Of a DNA stretch of 64,000 bases, positions 49,909 to 63,543 are shown one piece after another. Position numbers and translations under genes: made by a program. The stretch's first letter is position 1, and every line of letters begins with the position of its first letter. This stretch comes from Elysia crispata. Taxonomy: Eukaryota; Mollusca; Gastropoda; Plakobranchidae. The stretch lies in contig JAWDGP010002101.1 in assembly GCA_033675545.1 (NCBI GenBank), forward strand, positions 32,501 to 96,500, written 5' to 3'. A model generated the notes under the pieces. It made no database searches and was not told the DNA's origin. It saw nothing but the letters and a program-made list of their open reading frames with translations.

Positions 49909-51034
49909 TCATATATCTATATCTACGTATATATAAGAAAAGACTGATGGTATGGACTGGGATAGAACTTGCACTTCGATACCTTGCCGAGACAAGATCA
50001 GGTACTTAGCCTCTATGGGATCTTAATTAAATAGATGTTTAACTGTTGATTGAAAGAAATCAGTGCAAGAACGATAGACGCTGGGAAAGTTGGATCTAGA
50101 CCTATGGATCTAAGGATGCTAGCGACAATAAATAAATAAATAGTATAAGAAAATCAATCACAAACCTAGTACAGTGTAGCCTACTAGTGGAAGGTATCTC
50201 ATATAAAGTGATGTATTCAGGCTGGTCAGACTTTCATCTTGCCAAAACTATAAATCCGTTTGCCCAAAAACATTGCCACAGCAAGCTTCAATAGCGAATA
50301 TGACTGAAGTGTCCTATAAATAGTATAAACTATAATGCATACTCGGAAAAAATAATGTGACTGGAGAATTGAAAATAAACATCCTAGACAGGTTCATAAA
50401 AGAAGTTGGTGAGATTTGTGGTTCAAATCTACTTTTATCTAGTGATAATTTTACTGGGCAACACATTCCTGGACTAAATCTGAAAAGATAGAGCTACATC
50501 TATGTTTGAAATGAGGGCTTTTGAAATCCCAATTTGACTTTTCAACAAGAATCCAAAAACTGCGAATCTGCAGCCATATACTTCAATTTTCAAATTAAAG
50601 GTATTTTGGATCCAATGCAAACAATGACAGTTTAAGAATATGGTCCACAGGTGTTCGGTATAAAGCTACAGTTTTATTATTAAAAATGTCTGTAAAAATC
50701 ATGAGAAGAATTTTTAATTGCATTTCCATGGAGAAGTTGCAGAAAGAAACTGATTTCATCAGGTTTACAGGTATTCCTGATTTGAACTGAGACTGTTCAA
50801 GTATTATTTGGTCAAGATTCAACTTTTTCATAAATTTTCTCACATCGCTAAGATTTTAACGTATTATCATGCTACAAGGGATAGCGAATCTTGTCAATAA
50901 ACTATAGTAAAACACTGCTTGTAGCAGCTGCTCGTCTGTGAATTCAGAGAGGTAGTTATATTAATTGGTTGAAGCCAAACTGGAAACCTTTGTAGAGAGA
51001 GAGCGCTCTGAGAACCTTAGTCTAGCCAATGAAG
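49909..51034. other. Gene-free stretch
   Basis: No supported feature; the 82-residue minus frame at 50595-50843 has no motif. Confidence 0.4.
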
Positions 51035-51136
51035 CCCATTATATGTCTTTTTATTCTTCTAGAGCTCATTCAATTATAGTTCGAAGGCTGCAGATTGCGT
51101 TTGTTGTACCATTTTCCTCCGCAAAGCCACCCCCTG
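51035..51136 (-). pseudogene. RTE/BovB-like LINE scrap, copy 3
   Basis: On the minus strand it reads FAEENGTTNAICSLRTIIE, a stop, then ALEE, matching the RT segment at 47365-47450 and 55175-55248. It is only about 100 bp and opposite in orientation to the other two copies. Confidence 0.75.
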
Positions 51137-52521
51137 AGTCCTTTGGCCCTTTAAAAAAGCATAAGCATGTATTTTCTTTTTTTATTAGATCTAGAAAATT
51201 GTGTACAGTAAAGAAGATTTTCTCTTGTTCATGGAGTGTGCATTTGGATAATACATAAAATTTTTATGCCATAACTTTGGAATTCTGCTTCATTCAATAG
51301 AGATATTGTAAGTTGGGAATTAAAAAATGCTTCCAGAAAATTCAAGAGGTTGAAAAGGGAACATGAATTTTGTAAATAAATTTTTTGGGAGCAAGCAATA
51401 AAGGCAAAAATTTGAATTACAATCATTTATAAAATCTATTTCACGTGTTTCATTATTTCTCTTAAAAAATGTCAACATGATGAAATTGTGATTGAACGAA
51501 GAAGATATCTCTATCTTCCGGGGAAAAAAAAAATCAAGGAGCAATGGTTATCACATCTCATAATTTTTATTTTTTATATTCTTGAAGGAGAAATCCGGCA
51601 GGTTTATCAGTGTTGTTCATTCAACAGAATTGAAAAAAAAACCCTCATAACTTTGTATGGGTTTCACAGTGAAAATATAATTATAAACATTGCATTCATA
51701 CACTAGCAGAGTATTTATCCAATTACCTAATATAATTTCTTGACATTCAGTTTTTAACAACTCATTTGACATGGTTTCAATTCAAACATGCTACACTGTA
51801 TAATACACATGCACAAACATATTTTGTTGATTCAGGTAACTCACTACTTTTTAGCCCATACAAATATTACTTTCGGTTAATGCCCTTTCTTTCCACTCTG
51901 CTGCACCCTGGACTGATTGCTGAAAAAATGTTTTAACTGTTTTATTCTATGAATAAAATGAATGAAAATCAACCTGGCACAAGGTTTCTCTGTTGAGATG
52001 GCCAAATAATTTGAGTGATGGTAAATGTTTTTCTTGTAATGAATAGGTGGATAATGGAAGCAAACATTTTGGAAAAAAAAATTATATTTTTGAATCAGGG
52101 CAAAAAATCAAATTATCTTTTGTTAAAATTCATGCAAAGATATTATTGAAAACGTCAACAGTCATATCATATTCAGTTAAATGTCAAAGGATAAGGTTTC
52201 TCCAATGCAATACACACGATGTTTATGGTGCACAACAAAACTTGCAAAGATCTAAACATTCTGATCCTATGAAAAAGCTTGATGATGGGTCTCCTTTGCT
52301 TTCTTATTTTTTATGTTCCAAAATCCTCAGGCATTAAAAAAAATTGTTTCTATCTCAGGAACAAATGCAGAAGAAGTTTCACAAAATGATTACATGTACT
52401 TCCAAAAAGTAAGGAAATAAAACATGAAAAGATTTTTCAAATTGAAAGCCATTGAGACAGAAGGAAGAGAAACTAAAAAGGATGTGAGCAACAAAAACCC
52501 TGACAAAGAAATACACACAGA

Positions 52522-52525
<4 letters not shown>
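51137..52525. other. Gene-free AT-rich stretch
   Basis: No gene, RNA or repeat partner seen. Confidence 0.4.
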
Positions 52526-53673
<1,148 letters not shown>

Positions 53674-54237
53674 TTATCTGTTCTTTCCCTTCGACTTCTT
53701 CCACTTATTTACCATTTCATACATAGTGTCCATGGCCTCAGGAAGACCCTCCCCTGTCACAGCACATGCAGGCATCAGACGACATGGGTGGGAGGCTGCT
53801 TGAAGCTCTGGTACGCCCATAACTTTGGAGACCTCCTGCAGGCTCATGGCATCTGGTAGATCCTGCTTGTTGGCTACCACCACTATTGGCAGTACACAAT
53901 GCAGGCTCTGTGTGTGCACAAGGCGCATAAGCTCCATGCGTGCCTCCTCTGCACCCTCACGGTCACTGCTGTCAACAACAAAAAGAACGCCATCAGCTGA
54001 ACGCAGGTAAGATTTCCACAAGGGCCGCATATTGTCTTTGCCTCCTATATCCCAGATAATAAAACTCATTCCTTTAGATTTACCCTCAACAATTGGAGCT
54101 TCCACAGTCTCCCTGTTGAAGCCAATGGTGGGGATAGAACTTGTATATTGGCCAAACTTTAGACGATAGAGTAAGGTCGTTTTTCCAGTGCCCTCTAGCC
54201 CCACCATAACAACTTGTAATGATGAAGATCCACCCAT
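53674..54237 (-). CDS. ARF-like small GTPase (ARL4/ARL11/ARL14-like)
   Basis: 187 residues in one exon. It starts at 54237 with an in-frame TAA two codons upstream and stops at 53674-53676. Gly2 with Ser6 fits N-myristoylation, as in ARF/ARL proteins acting on membranes. P-loop GLEGTGKT (13-20), switch I PTIGF (36-40), switch II WDIGGKDNMRPLW (62-74), NKQD (123-126) and CAVTGEG (158-164) give a complete nucleotide-binding fold. The ARF catalytic glutamine after WDxGG is Lys67 here. The C-terminus is basic (KWKKSKGKNR), as in ARL4-type proteins, while TGEGLPEAM resembles ARL11/14. The subfamily is uncertain. The DNA is GC-richer than its flanks, as expected for coding sequence. It is the only clear intact non-transposon gene here. 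Confidence 0.9.
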   Translation of the reverse strand: MGGSSSLQVVMVGLEGTGKTTLLYRLKFGQYTSSIPTIGFNRETVEAPIVEGKSKGMSFIIWDIGGKDNMRPLWKSYLRSADGVLFVVDSSDREGAEEARMELMRLVHTQSLHCVLPIVVVANKQDLPDAMSLQEVSKVMGVPELQAASHPCRLMPACAVTGEGLPEAMDTMYEMVNKWKKSKGKNR

Positions 54238-54804
54238 GTGTTACACTGTCTGGCTCATAGTGGCAGTTCGAATGAAGACTGGACTTGAGACTAAATGCCT
54301 CATTGACATAGGGAAGAGAAAAATGCGATGATAATAAGAGAACAGATTAAGTTTCAGATAGTACAGCACTAAAAGTTACTGTACTAGGATTTATATGAAA
54401 AAAGACAAAAAACAATTGCACTACAGACATCATCGAACTATTACTTTGGAGTGAATTAAAGATGTATTCACAACCACAACATGTTATTTGGCATGAGTAA
54501 CTAAAAATGTGTCCCAGCTTCAAGCAATTTAATCTTTTTTAACCATCTGTACTAGTTAAGTTTTTAAAGAATTGATTGAAACACAATAAATTCAAGATGT
54601 TGAGAATTTCTGATGAACACTGTATTTGAAGGAGAGGCGGAGCCACAGAAATTACAATTGAAAGCAATATATATGAAATCTCTGCAAAGAAAACATGCTC
54701 ATCCACAGTATGCCTTAAGTCACAAAATGGTAACATCAAATTTGAAAAAGAAAAAATCCTAGACAGATAGGCAGAGTATATATAGGTGAACTTTTTGAAA
54801 ACGA
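54238..54804. other. Upstream region of the ARL gene
   Basis: No further coding exon seen. The 5' UTR and promoter must lie upstream (higher coordinates), but no clear TATA or splice site can be assigned. Confidence 0.4.
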
Positions 54805-56222
54805 CTGAGAAGATTACACTGTGATGAAGCGCAATTTTGCTGGTCCACCTTTCATAAAAGGTGAGTTCTGGGCAGCTATAAGAAAGATGGAATGAGGCAA
54901 AGCAAAAGGCCCAGACAATATAAGCAGCGGAACGTTTTGAAGCACTTGAACTATGGAATCGATATGATCAAAAAGTTACCCATTGAACTCTATGACACAG
55001 GTCATATCTCCAACTCTACATTTAATGCACTCCCAAAGACACCAGGGGCAACAAAGTTTGAATTGCACAGAACGATCAGTCTTATGAGTGATATCACCAA
55101 GATACTTTTAAGAACCATCATGATGCGAGTCAGAAACAAAATCAAATCAGAAATAGCAGATGGACAGTGTGACTTTGCAGAGGGAAAAGGTACAACAAAT
55201 GCAATCTACAGCCTTCGAACTATAATTGAACGAGCTCTCGAAGTATAAAAAGAGGTATACCTGTACGTCACTGAATACACCAAGGCATTTGGCACAGTGC
55301 GACATGATGAGATAACCATACAACTAACACAGTTGAAGATAGATGGAAAAGACCTACAAGTGCTCAAAACATGTACTGGGAACAGACAGCAACAATGCGA
55401 GTTGATAGGAAAATCAGCTGAATTAAAAAAAAAAATAAAGTATATGCCAGATATTTGCTTTCCCCAAACATTTTCTCTCTCTCCAGTGAAATTATAATGT
55501 ATTAATTTAAGAAAAATAAGATGATTTGCAACATTAAGAACCGTTGAAGAAGAAAGTAGTAAGAAAGGATTGGAATTGTATAGCATAAAGACAGAAGTAA
55601 TAGTCGTCAGTCCAAACAATGAGTATCCACAGATCAACGTCTTTATGAACGGGAATAAACTCAAGCAAAGGGACCAATTCAAACACTTGGGTCCTCTGAT
55701 ATCAAGTGATGGAGTCATGGACGTAACAACACTGATACAGCATTCAAGAATAGCGAAAGGAAAATAATAGTTTTCAGAGAATGAAATCAATACTAACAAA
55801 TAACCACATCTCAATTCACAGAAAAAGAAGAGCCCTGGGGTACTATATTGAACCCATCCTGATGTATGGATGTGAGGCCTCGACAATTTCAAAACAGGTA
55901 CAAAAAAAAAAAAAACTGGAGGCAACAGAAAAGTGGTTTACCCAGGAGAATGCTACGAATCTCATGGACAGCAAATATACCAAACAAAACAGTGTTACAA
56001 GAAGCCAACACAACAAGATCACTCATAAATAGAATATATAAACGTCAAGCAACCTTTTTTGGCCATGTGATGAGAAAAGAGAAACTAGAACATCTTATGA
56101 CAACTGTAATGATCGAAGGAAAACGCAACAGGAAGATGTTGGATGGACACAAAGTGGCCAAAGTAGGAAGAGTGACAGAAGCACTGAAAGCGGCGAGGAA
56201 TAGAAACTATGATAGCAATTAG
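54805..56222 (+). pseudogene. RTE/BovB-like LINE, copy 2 (RT and C-terminus)
   Basis: Plus-strand remnants: GKAKGPDNI-type start of RT near 54895, ELHRTISLMSDITKILLRTI near 55070, FAEGKGTTNAIYSLRTIIER near 55180, an FDYTKAF-equivalent near 55270, FKHLGPLISSDGVMDV near 55680, RRALGYYIEPILMYGCEAST near 55825, and FFGHVMRKEKLEHLMTTVMI near 56055. The palm segment with YADD is deleted (about 55440-55500). Endonuclease absent. Frames shift repeatedly. Same family as 46605-48585. Confidence 0.8.
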
Positions 56223-56992
56223 TGACAACATTATATATTTTTTTTCAAACAACCCTGGCTGAAGAAAATTATGTGTAAACAAAAATGACCTGCGGTCTAA
56301 GTATTTTGTTTTAAACATTTTACTGTACAGTTCATGTTATGATGATAAAAAAAGTATATTGCTCACTGTTTACTCTAACTTATCTCATGAATGTTTGTTT
56401 CTTGTTGCATGATAAAATTGATATAATCCGTTGACATCATGCTTTTGCATACCAAACTTAAACCACCACCAGACAAGGCTGGACCCAAAAGATGGGGCCC
56501 TAAACACACATACTGATATTATGAAACTCAAACCAGCAAATAAAATTCCTGCAAATATCAGGATGGATGCTTTAACCCAACAGTCATTCGAGAGCTAAAA
56601 GATCTGGATTTCTTCATGATACTTATGCAAGCAGCAGGAATCTTGTCCTGTCTAGATGCAAAGGACAAAAATAGTCATAATAAGTGGTGATGTGACTGGT
56701 AAGAGCAAGCACAAATAACAGCAGAGAGTCGTTGATGGCTCTGTTGATAAGATCAGGCCTGCATGACAGCAAGAAAATGGTGATGATCATGCTTCTGAGA
56801 CCAAAAGTTGGAAGACAAGAAGACAAGAAATTTGAGGTAGTGCTGCTAAAGGTGATAGCAGGCACAGAAAAGCAGTGATAGTGGCAATGGTGAAATTAGG
56901 CACATGTGAAAGCAGAAGACCTGCTATCGTTTCACCACACAAAAAAACACGACCAAAATTGAAGAAAAAAAGAAAGAGATAAATCCATCCCA
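56223..56992. other. Gene-free stretch
   Basis: No supported gene; the Tyr-rich minus frames extending to 57143 translate the adjacent array. Confidence 0.4.
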
Positions 56993-57108
56993 TGTATGTA
57001 TGTATGTATGTATGTATGTATGTATGTATGTATGTATGTATGTATGTATGTAGGTATGTATGTATGTATGTATGTATATATGTATGTATGTATGTGTGTA
57101 TGTATGTA
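56993..57108. repeat. (ATGT)n tetranucleotide array
   Basis: About 29 units with three interruptions. Confidence 0.95.
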
Positions 57109-57481
57109 AAACCAATAAACTTAGCGAAGATTGCCTTCATCAAATGAATATTAACAAGTCTTATTAACCGCCAGCAAAAATTTCATTTGGGTTTAATATA
57201 CTTTCATTGTTCAAGAAATTATGCTGGCACTATAAGTCTGGTGCTAAATAGCCCCCACATTGATAAGTGAACTGAAGATTTTCGGAAAGTGAATTATAAG
57301 GATGTTAATTTTTATTTTATGGTTATTGGGCCTTTTATACTATCGATTTCTTTTTCATATTATTTGCCTTAGGGCTCTGACAAATGCATGTAGAAGATGT
57401 CATCCATTCCAGCCTGTGTCTAGTTATCTTACATGCAGTCAGATGGTATGGTAATATCTGTTATAGTACTATAAACGCTAG

Positions 57482-57680
57482 CCTAACCTAAAATAGACCA
57501 TGGCGATCTTTAGAACTTTACCAGAAGTTAAAGAACTTAACTGAGACGCACTCAAAAATAATATTATTATTTACAAAATGATACATGTATTAGTATCCTC
57601 ACTCAAAGACAATAAAGAAGTCTAACATGTATGGATGCTCACCTGAGGTTTGTTGCAGATAACTAGTGTTGCTCCAGATT
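57482..57680. repeat. Left-edge block of the triplicated region
   Basis: CCTAAAATAGACC, TTTAGAACTTTA and GATAACTAGTGTTGCTCC-type blocks recur in the same order at 63716-63870 (CCAAAATAGACC, TTTAGAACTTTA, GATAACACTACTGACAC). This suggests the duplicated unit starts here. Confidence 0.5.
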
Positions 57681-58125
57681 TACATCTCCTGGGAGATTAA
57701 AGAACAAATTCAGTCTTTCATCCCCTGAGATGAAACAACTGGTTTGGTAAACTGGCCAAGATAACGATGTGTGAGCCTCTCTTTGCAATAAGGACATGAG
57801 TTACAGCTCAGATTTTTCGGTAATATCTTATGCATCAATTATGCAGATAACTTCTGAAAATAGAAAAGATAAAAATAGCTAATATTTTGATAGACACAAA
57901 ATGTTTCTCTTTAAAGTGATGATCTTAAAAAACACATAAAATCAAGGATTTAATAATATAAAAGGAAATACATGTAAAATGAATATGACAACAATAATAA
58001 TAACAACAAGAAGAGAGAAGAAAGAAAAGATAAGGGAAAGGCGTGAATATTTTTGATGAAGAAACATCTCACTCCAATCATATCTAGAGACAAAGACCTT
58101 TAAAAAAAAGACTTATGAACAAGAG

Positions 58126-59455
58126 GCATGATTACCTATTCAAATGAACAGGTGGGGAAGGCAACTCAATTGAAGAAATGCAGACTTCACAAAAATAACG
58201 GCCTTTTATCCTCCAGAGCCATAGAGCTGCACTGAAGAAAAGCAAACTTTACAGCAATGAATCAGTGGGGAAGACTACTAAAATAAAGAAAAGCAAATTT
58301 TTACAACAATAAGAGATATATCTCCTCCAAATACATTTAAAGAAAAACAAACTTTAAAACAATAACATCTCCTCCAGAGCCACTCATAATACAGTTTTAA
58401 AATATATAGAACCTTAAGACAGTATAATTCTTCTCATGTTATTATGAAGTCAATCTTTAAATGCAGGAGAGATCTCAAGCAAAGTGAACTCTAAATTTGG
58501 GTGCAAGCTTTTTAGCTGCCCTCTTTCCAGTTTATCTCTCCACCAAATCCATAATGATAATGTGGTGCTGACGACCCATTACAGATACAATGTAAAATGT
58601 GCTCCCATATAAAGTAAAAATATGCAACTGCCCAGACAATATTATAGAGATATTTTAAGGCCTCTGACTTTAAAAAATTTATTGCGTTACCCTGGATTGC
58701 TAAAGTTTATTATTATTCTAAATCTAGTCACAATCTGTATAACTCATGCAAGACAAATTAAGAGTGGCAAGTTAATAATATGGCTTAATTTCAGTATTTT
58801 TATGGATCCTTGTTGACAATTAGTGGATCTGGTCAATATCTTTGATATAAAACAGTAGAGAAGTATGAAATGCGTGCAAAAGAAGCAGAAGTAGTTCTTA
58901 CATTCTCAACCACTGCTACGAAAAAAAAAGTGACAATGACAACTGTTCTTAAAAAAAAAATTGACCAATAAAATCACTACTATTTTCCTGTTCAGAACAG
59001 CAAATTTTCCAAGAGTTTTTGTCTTTACGCTGAAGTAGGTGAAAGTTCATTTTATTTTAAATTTTTTAGTCAATTTTCACTCCATTTAAGTAAAAATCAA
59101 CAACATGCTTTTTATTGTACACATTTATATTTTTAAAATGACAATAATTTGATTTAAAAGTGCTTTGAAAACTGTAAACTGCTGAGAACAGTCTTTTAAA
59201 AGTAATTTGATCCATCATATCAAATTTGGCTCACAATTTTGATGAATTGATTACAATAAAAATATAATGAGCTTTCAGGAGCATTTTTAGCCTAAATCCA
59301 TAAATTGTCTTAAATTTCTTTTTGTACCGCATGAGGCACTGATCTTCACAGATAAAAATTCAGTTAAACTTCAGTACTGTATTTTGAGTTGTTTTGGAGA
59401 AGGCATTCTAAGTTGCCTTTAATAATAATGATGTCGGAATGCTTCTTTGAATCTA
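58126..59455 (+). repeat. Triplicated noncoding unit, copy 1
   Basis: Collinear with 61658-62645 and 62655-63482. Landmarks: TTTATCCTCCAGAGCC, GAGAGATCTCAAGCAAA, AAATTTGGGTGCAAGC, GCTGACGACCCATTACA, CATGCAAGACAAATTAAGAG and TGATTACAATAAAAATATAA. All frames are interrupted. It may be an old repeat or a duplicated noncoding transcript. Confidence 0.75.
58170..58390. repeat. Internal ~60-bp minisatellite
   Basis: Four degenerate units with the core AAGAAAAGCAAACTTTACAA then CAATAA and TCTCCTCCAGAGCC. The array is also present at 61700-61870 in copy 2. Confidence 0.6.
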
Positions 59456-59901
59456 TGCATCAAAATGTCATACTTTATAAGTATTACAAACTAACAAGGT
59501 TTTGAAACTTCAATCAAACATGATTTTTTTTCATATTTACGTTCATCATCATAAGGCCAATAGAAACTATGGAAATAATATTTTACACCTAAATTAAACT
59601 TACTTTTAGGCAAACCTTACTTTCAAATTTATTTTGTATTTGTAACGATGATAAACCTATGAAACATAACAAATTTGCTATAGCAGACCATTAAAACACG
59701 AAGAAATAAGTCCTAATTGGACACTCTTTATCCACAATTAATTGCATAATTCTTTTTGATGTATCAACTGCTCCTGTTTTCAGTCATCATGATCTAAGTG
59801 ACTACATAATCATGAATCTTTAAATTTTGTATAACATTGTATATTTTGTTGTGCATACACTTTAGGACATCTATGTCATGATGTAAACTTAATGCTTTTT
59901 A

Positions 59902-60921
59902 CAGTAGTCTCCGGATAAACGCACGGTCCTCGGGAGGCTTCAATAGCGTGCGTTTAGGAGATGCGTGTCTTTATTAAAAGTAATGAAAAAAATTTTGGTT
60001 ACTTCCCTTATTGTACTGCAAAATGCAGAATTATTTCCCTTGATTTACACACATTTGGAAAGGGAGCTTATTAAACCTTTGAGTTCAGCTTAGTTTTGGT
60101 TTCTTTTATTTATTTATTTTTTAATTGAATTATTCTTTGGTTTTATTAAACAACATTGAAATAACGAAATTCGTGAGAGGGAACAACATTGATCATTGAA
60201 GTTTCATGAACAAAATGTCCAGTTTGTTTCCAACGTTAATGTCATGTGAGTAGACATTAGGCATCGTATCGAGCATGTCGAGGAAAATAATAGACTAGAC
60301 TCTGAGAGAGAAGACTGCACAACTCTACTGACGGATGAAATCGCAATGAGTGAATGACCAATCTTGACTATGACTAGACTTATTTTACACACATGATGCC
60401 TGACAGTGATACACCACGCGCGAACCTCAGAGTCAGACAACCGTGCAACGCAAAAAGCGAGGGAGGAGAGGAGAGGATACTAGCCGTAATGGATAGATCT
60501 GACCAGGCAGACACAAAGCAACGAAAATTGCATCACCTTGCCTGTGCTCCACTCCAACCCTCCCCTCCCTACCCTTCCAAGCTTGTGGCCGATCCCATGG
60601 CCCAGGTAGAGGGCATTGTGTGTTTATACGACGATACTGATGTACAGCCTTTGTCCCCCACCCCTTCCCTTTCGTGTACCGGTATGATGTGCTAGCACAG
60701 TTTCCTGGCTGCCATGTGCCGTAATAGCGTGGATATTTCGTCCACATTACTACCGGGTACAGTAAGCAATGCCGATTTAATAATTTCAAAGCGTGCGTTT
60801 AGGCGATGTAGCGTGCGTTTAAAGTATACCGATTACATAGTAAAAAATCGGTCAGACCGCTTCAGCGTGTATTTAACCGAAGCGTGCTTTTAACTGGCGT
60901 GCTTTTATCCGGAGACTACTG
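59902..60921. mobile_element. Tigger/pogo-like MITE, copy 2
   Basis: 1,020 bp, TA-flanked, same orientation and near-identical to 3489-4527, with a few indels (for example the TTTAGAT triplet region near 4224 is missing). No transposase. Confidence 0.85.
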
Positions 60922-60937
60922 TACAAATCTTAAATAG

Positions 60938-61640
60938 GCAAGCTGAAAAGCCTGCACTACAAATGGGACCCTGTTGTCCATTTGTCAGGACTGGGGTGCC
61001 TGTGTGGATTAAAATACCTATAATAACAGGTCTTGATACCTATTATTTTAGTTTTAAGTACACGATACTAATATGCTTCCATCGATCTATCTTCACCTAG
61101 AATCTAGATATCTCAATAATTCTTAATCTTAACACAAAATCTAGATCTATACTTTTGAAACTCAATACCTAAAAGTAAAGGTAGGACTTCCGAGTGGATA
61201 CATTGGTTGAAACTGCATGTTTTTTTTTATTATTGGTAATTCATTGTAAGAAAATGATTTACACTTACTTGACTCTTTCAGGCATTTGAGTTCTATATCA
61301 TATGGCAAATATTGGACAGTTGAAAATTTAACCTGTACCCATTTGGAAGTCTTCCAAACTAAAATCTAGATCAACCTAGATCTAGATCTTAATCTTCTGA
61401 TTTGAATCTAGCTGCTTTTAATATCCAGAGAGTCCCCAGATCTAGAACCTATGCCCAAGAAACTTTTTTTTTTATATCACCTTTTTCTTTCAATTTTGCC
61501 TTTAATTTTTGAAAAACACTATTTGGACGAAAAATAAAATTACCACTTCAGGGCAATTTACAACTTCGTGCCAAATTTGATGTGCCTAAGTTGTCTAGAA
61601 ATGCTTGCTTACATGGTCCTCATTTTCCGCCTAGCTCTCT
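60938..61640 (+). repeat. Diverged interspersed repeat, copy 2
   Basis: Partner of 887-1556, and in its last 75 bp of 8350-8430. It starts 16 bp after the MITE and ends in CTCTCTCTATATATATA just before triplicated unit copy 2. Confidence 0.6.
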
Positions 61641-61657
61641 CTATATATATATTACTA

Positions 61658-62645
61658 GCATGATTGCCTGATCAAATGAACAAATGAGGAAGAAAACTAT
61701 TTTGAAGAAATGCAAATTTAAAAAAAATAACAGATTTATATCCTCCAGAGCCAAATAATTGCACTGAAGAAAAGCAAACTTTACAAAAATGAAGAGGTGG
61801 GGAAGACTTCAGTGATAAAGAAAATCAAATTATACAACAATAACATAAATCTCTTCCAGAGCCAATCATAGAACAGATTTAAAATATATCGAACCTTGAA
61901 AGATTGGAATTCTTCTCACGATGTCATGAAGATATTCTTAAAAATGAAGGAGAGATCTCAAGCAAAAAAATATAAACTAAATTTGGGTGCGATATTTTAA
62001 ACAGCCCTCTTTTCAGTTTATCTCTCCACCGAGACCATAATGCAGTGCTTATGACCATTACAAATACAATGTAGTGCTTTAACTCATGTAGTGAAAATGT
62101 GCTCTCCAATACAAAGTAAAAACATGTTTCTGCTCAGACATAATGACAAAGAAAAAAATTTGGGCCCTGGATTTTTAAAAGTTATCTTGTTCCCCTTGAT
62201 TGTTAAAGTTTATACTTAGTCTAGATCTAGTAACATTACTAACAAACTGTAAACCCATGCAAGACAAATTAAAAGTGGCAAGTTAATAATGTTGCTCGCT
62301 TTAATGTTTCTTCCGTTCCTTGTTGACAATGGATAGAGTTGGTTGATAAATTAAATATAAAACAGTACAAATGTATTTAGAAGTAAGAAAGGCGTGCTAA
62401 AGGAGTAGAAGTGGTGTTGACATTCACAACTCCTGCTTCAGAAGAAAAGGCGACAATAACAATTGTTTTTAAAACACTGATTAATCAAATTACGACTTCT
62501 TACAGAAAGGCATATTTTCCATGACGCTTCAATCTTTATGGTGAATTAGGTCGAATTGCATAATTTATGTTTTTATTTACTTCAGTTTTCCACTCCATTA
62601 AAGTGAGATAACATGTATTTTAATACATTTATATTTATGAAAAAA
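61658..62645 (+). repeat. Triplicated noncoding unit, copy 2
   Basis: Matches 58126-59140 over its length, with small indels and roughly one difference every few bases. It ends in the middle of the unit (ACATTTATATTTATG), where copy 3 starts. Confidence 0.75.
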
Positions 62646-62654
62646 AACTAAATT

Positions 62655-63482
62655 TACAATACAGTTTTAAAATATAAAGAATTTCGAGCCATTGGAATTC
62701 TTCTTAAATTGTCATGATGATGTTCTTTAAATCATGGAGAGATCTCGAACAAACAAAAAAAACTAAATTTCGGTGCACTCTTTTCAGCAGCCCTCTCTTC
62801 AAAGTTCAGTTTATCTCTAAAATGAGATCATATTGCAGTGCTGACGACCCATTTGAACTATAATATAGCATTCCACCTGATGTGGTGAAAAAGTTCTCTC
62901 CAACACAAAGACAAAAAGTGCAACTGGTCAGGCAATATTACAGAGAAAAAAAAAATTTAAGGCCCCGAATTTTTTTAATTTTTTGGGTTACTCTGGATTG
63001 CTGGAGCTTATAATTATGATAGAGTCACAATCTGTATAACTTATGCAAGACAAATGAAGAGTGGCAAATTAATAAAATAGCTTAACTTGAATGAATATTT
63101 CTACAGCAACAGCTCTGGTCGATATCTTAGACAAAAAAAAAGTGTAGAATTACATGTACGAAACATGTACAAAAAAAGCAGAAGTGTTGTTTACAAATAA
63201 CATTTATTTCAATAGCGTAATCCACTTTGAAATTTATACCGTGGAAAACAATATCTTAAATGTTGCATGGTTTATCATAACAATTTTGATGAATGATTAC
63301 AGTAAAAATATAATGAACTTTCAAGAGCAATTTTTATCTTAAATCCATAACTGTTATTTAATTTTTTGCATTGGGCAGGCAACTGATCTTGGCAGATCAA
63401 ATTTCAGTAAACTTCATCATTGGACATTGTTTTGGAGGAAAAAGCAAACAAAGTTGCCTTTTATAATGTAGATGTGTGGCAA
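62655..63482 (+). repeat. Triplicated noncoding unit, copy 3
   Basis: Starts at AATACAGTTTTAAAATAT, equivalent to 58389 in copy 1, and runs to the equivalent of 59455, with an internal deletion of about 250 bp. Confidence 0.75.
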
Positions 63483-63501
63483 TCCTATTATGTACATATA
63501 C

Positions 63502-63502
<1 letters not shown>

Positions 63503-63542
<40 letters not shown>
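63503..63542. repeat. (TA)n microsatellite
   Basis: About 19 TA units directly after copy 3. Confidence 0.95.

Positions 63543-63543
<1 letters not shown>

Noticed and set aside
55206-55925. 239-residue minus-strand frame
   Set aside because: Antisense of LINE copy 2; the plus strand carries the recognisable RT motifs.
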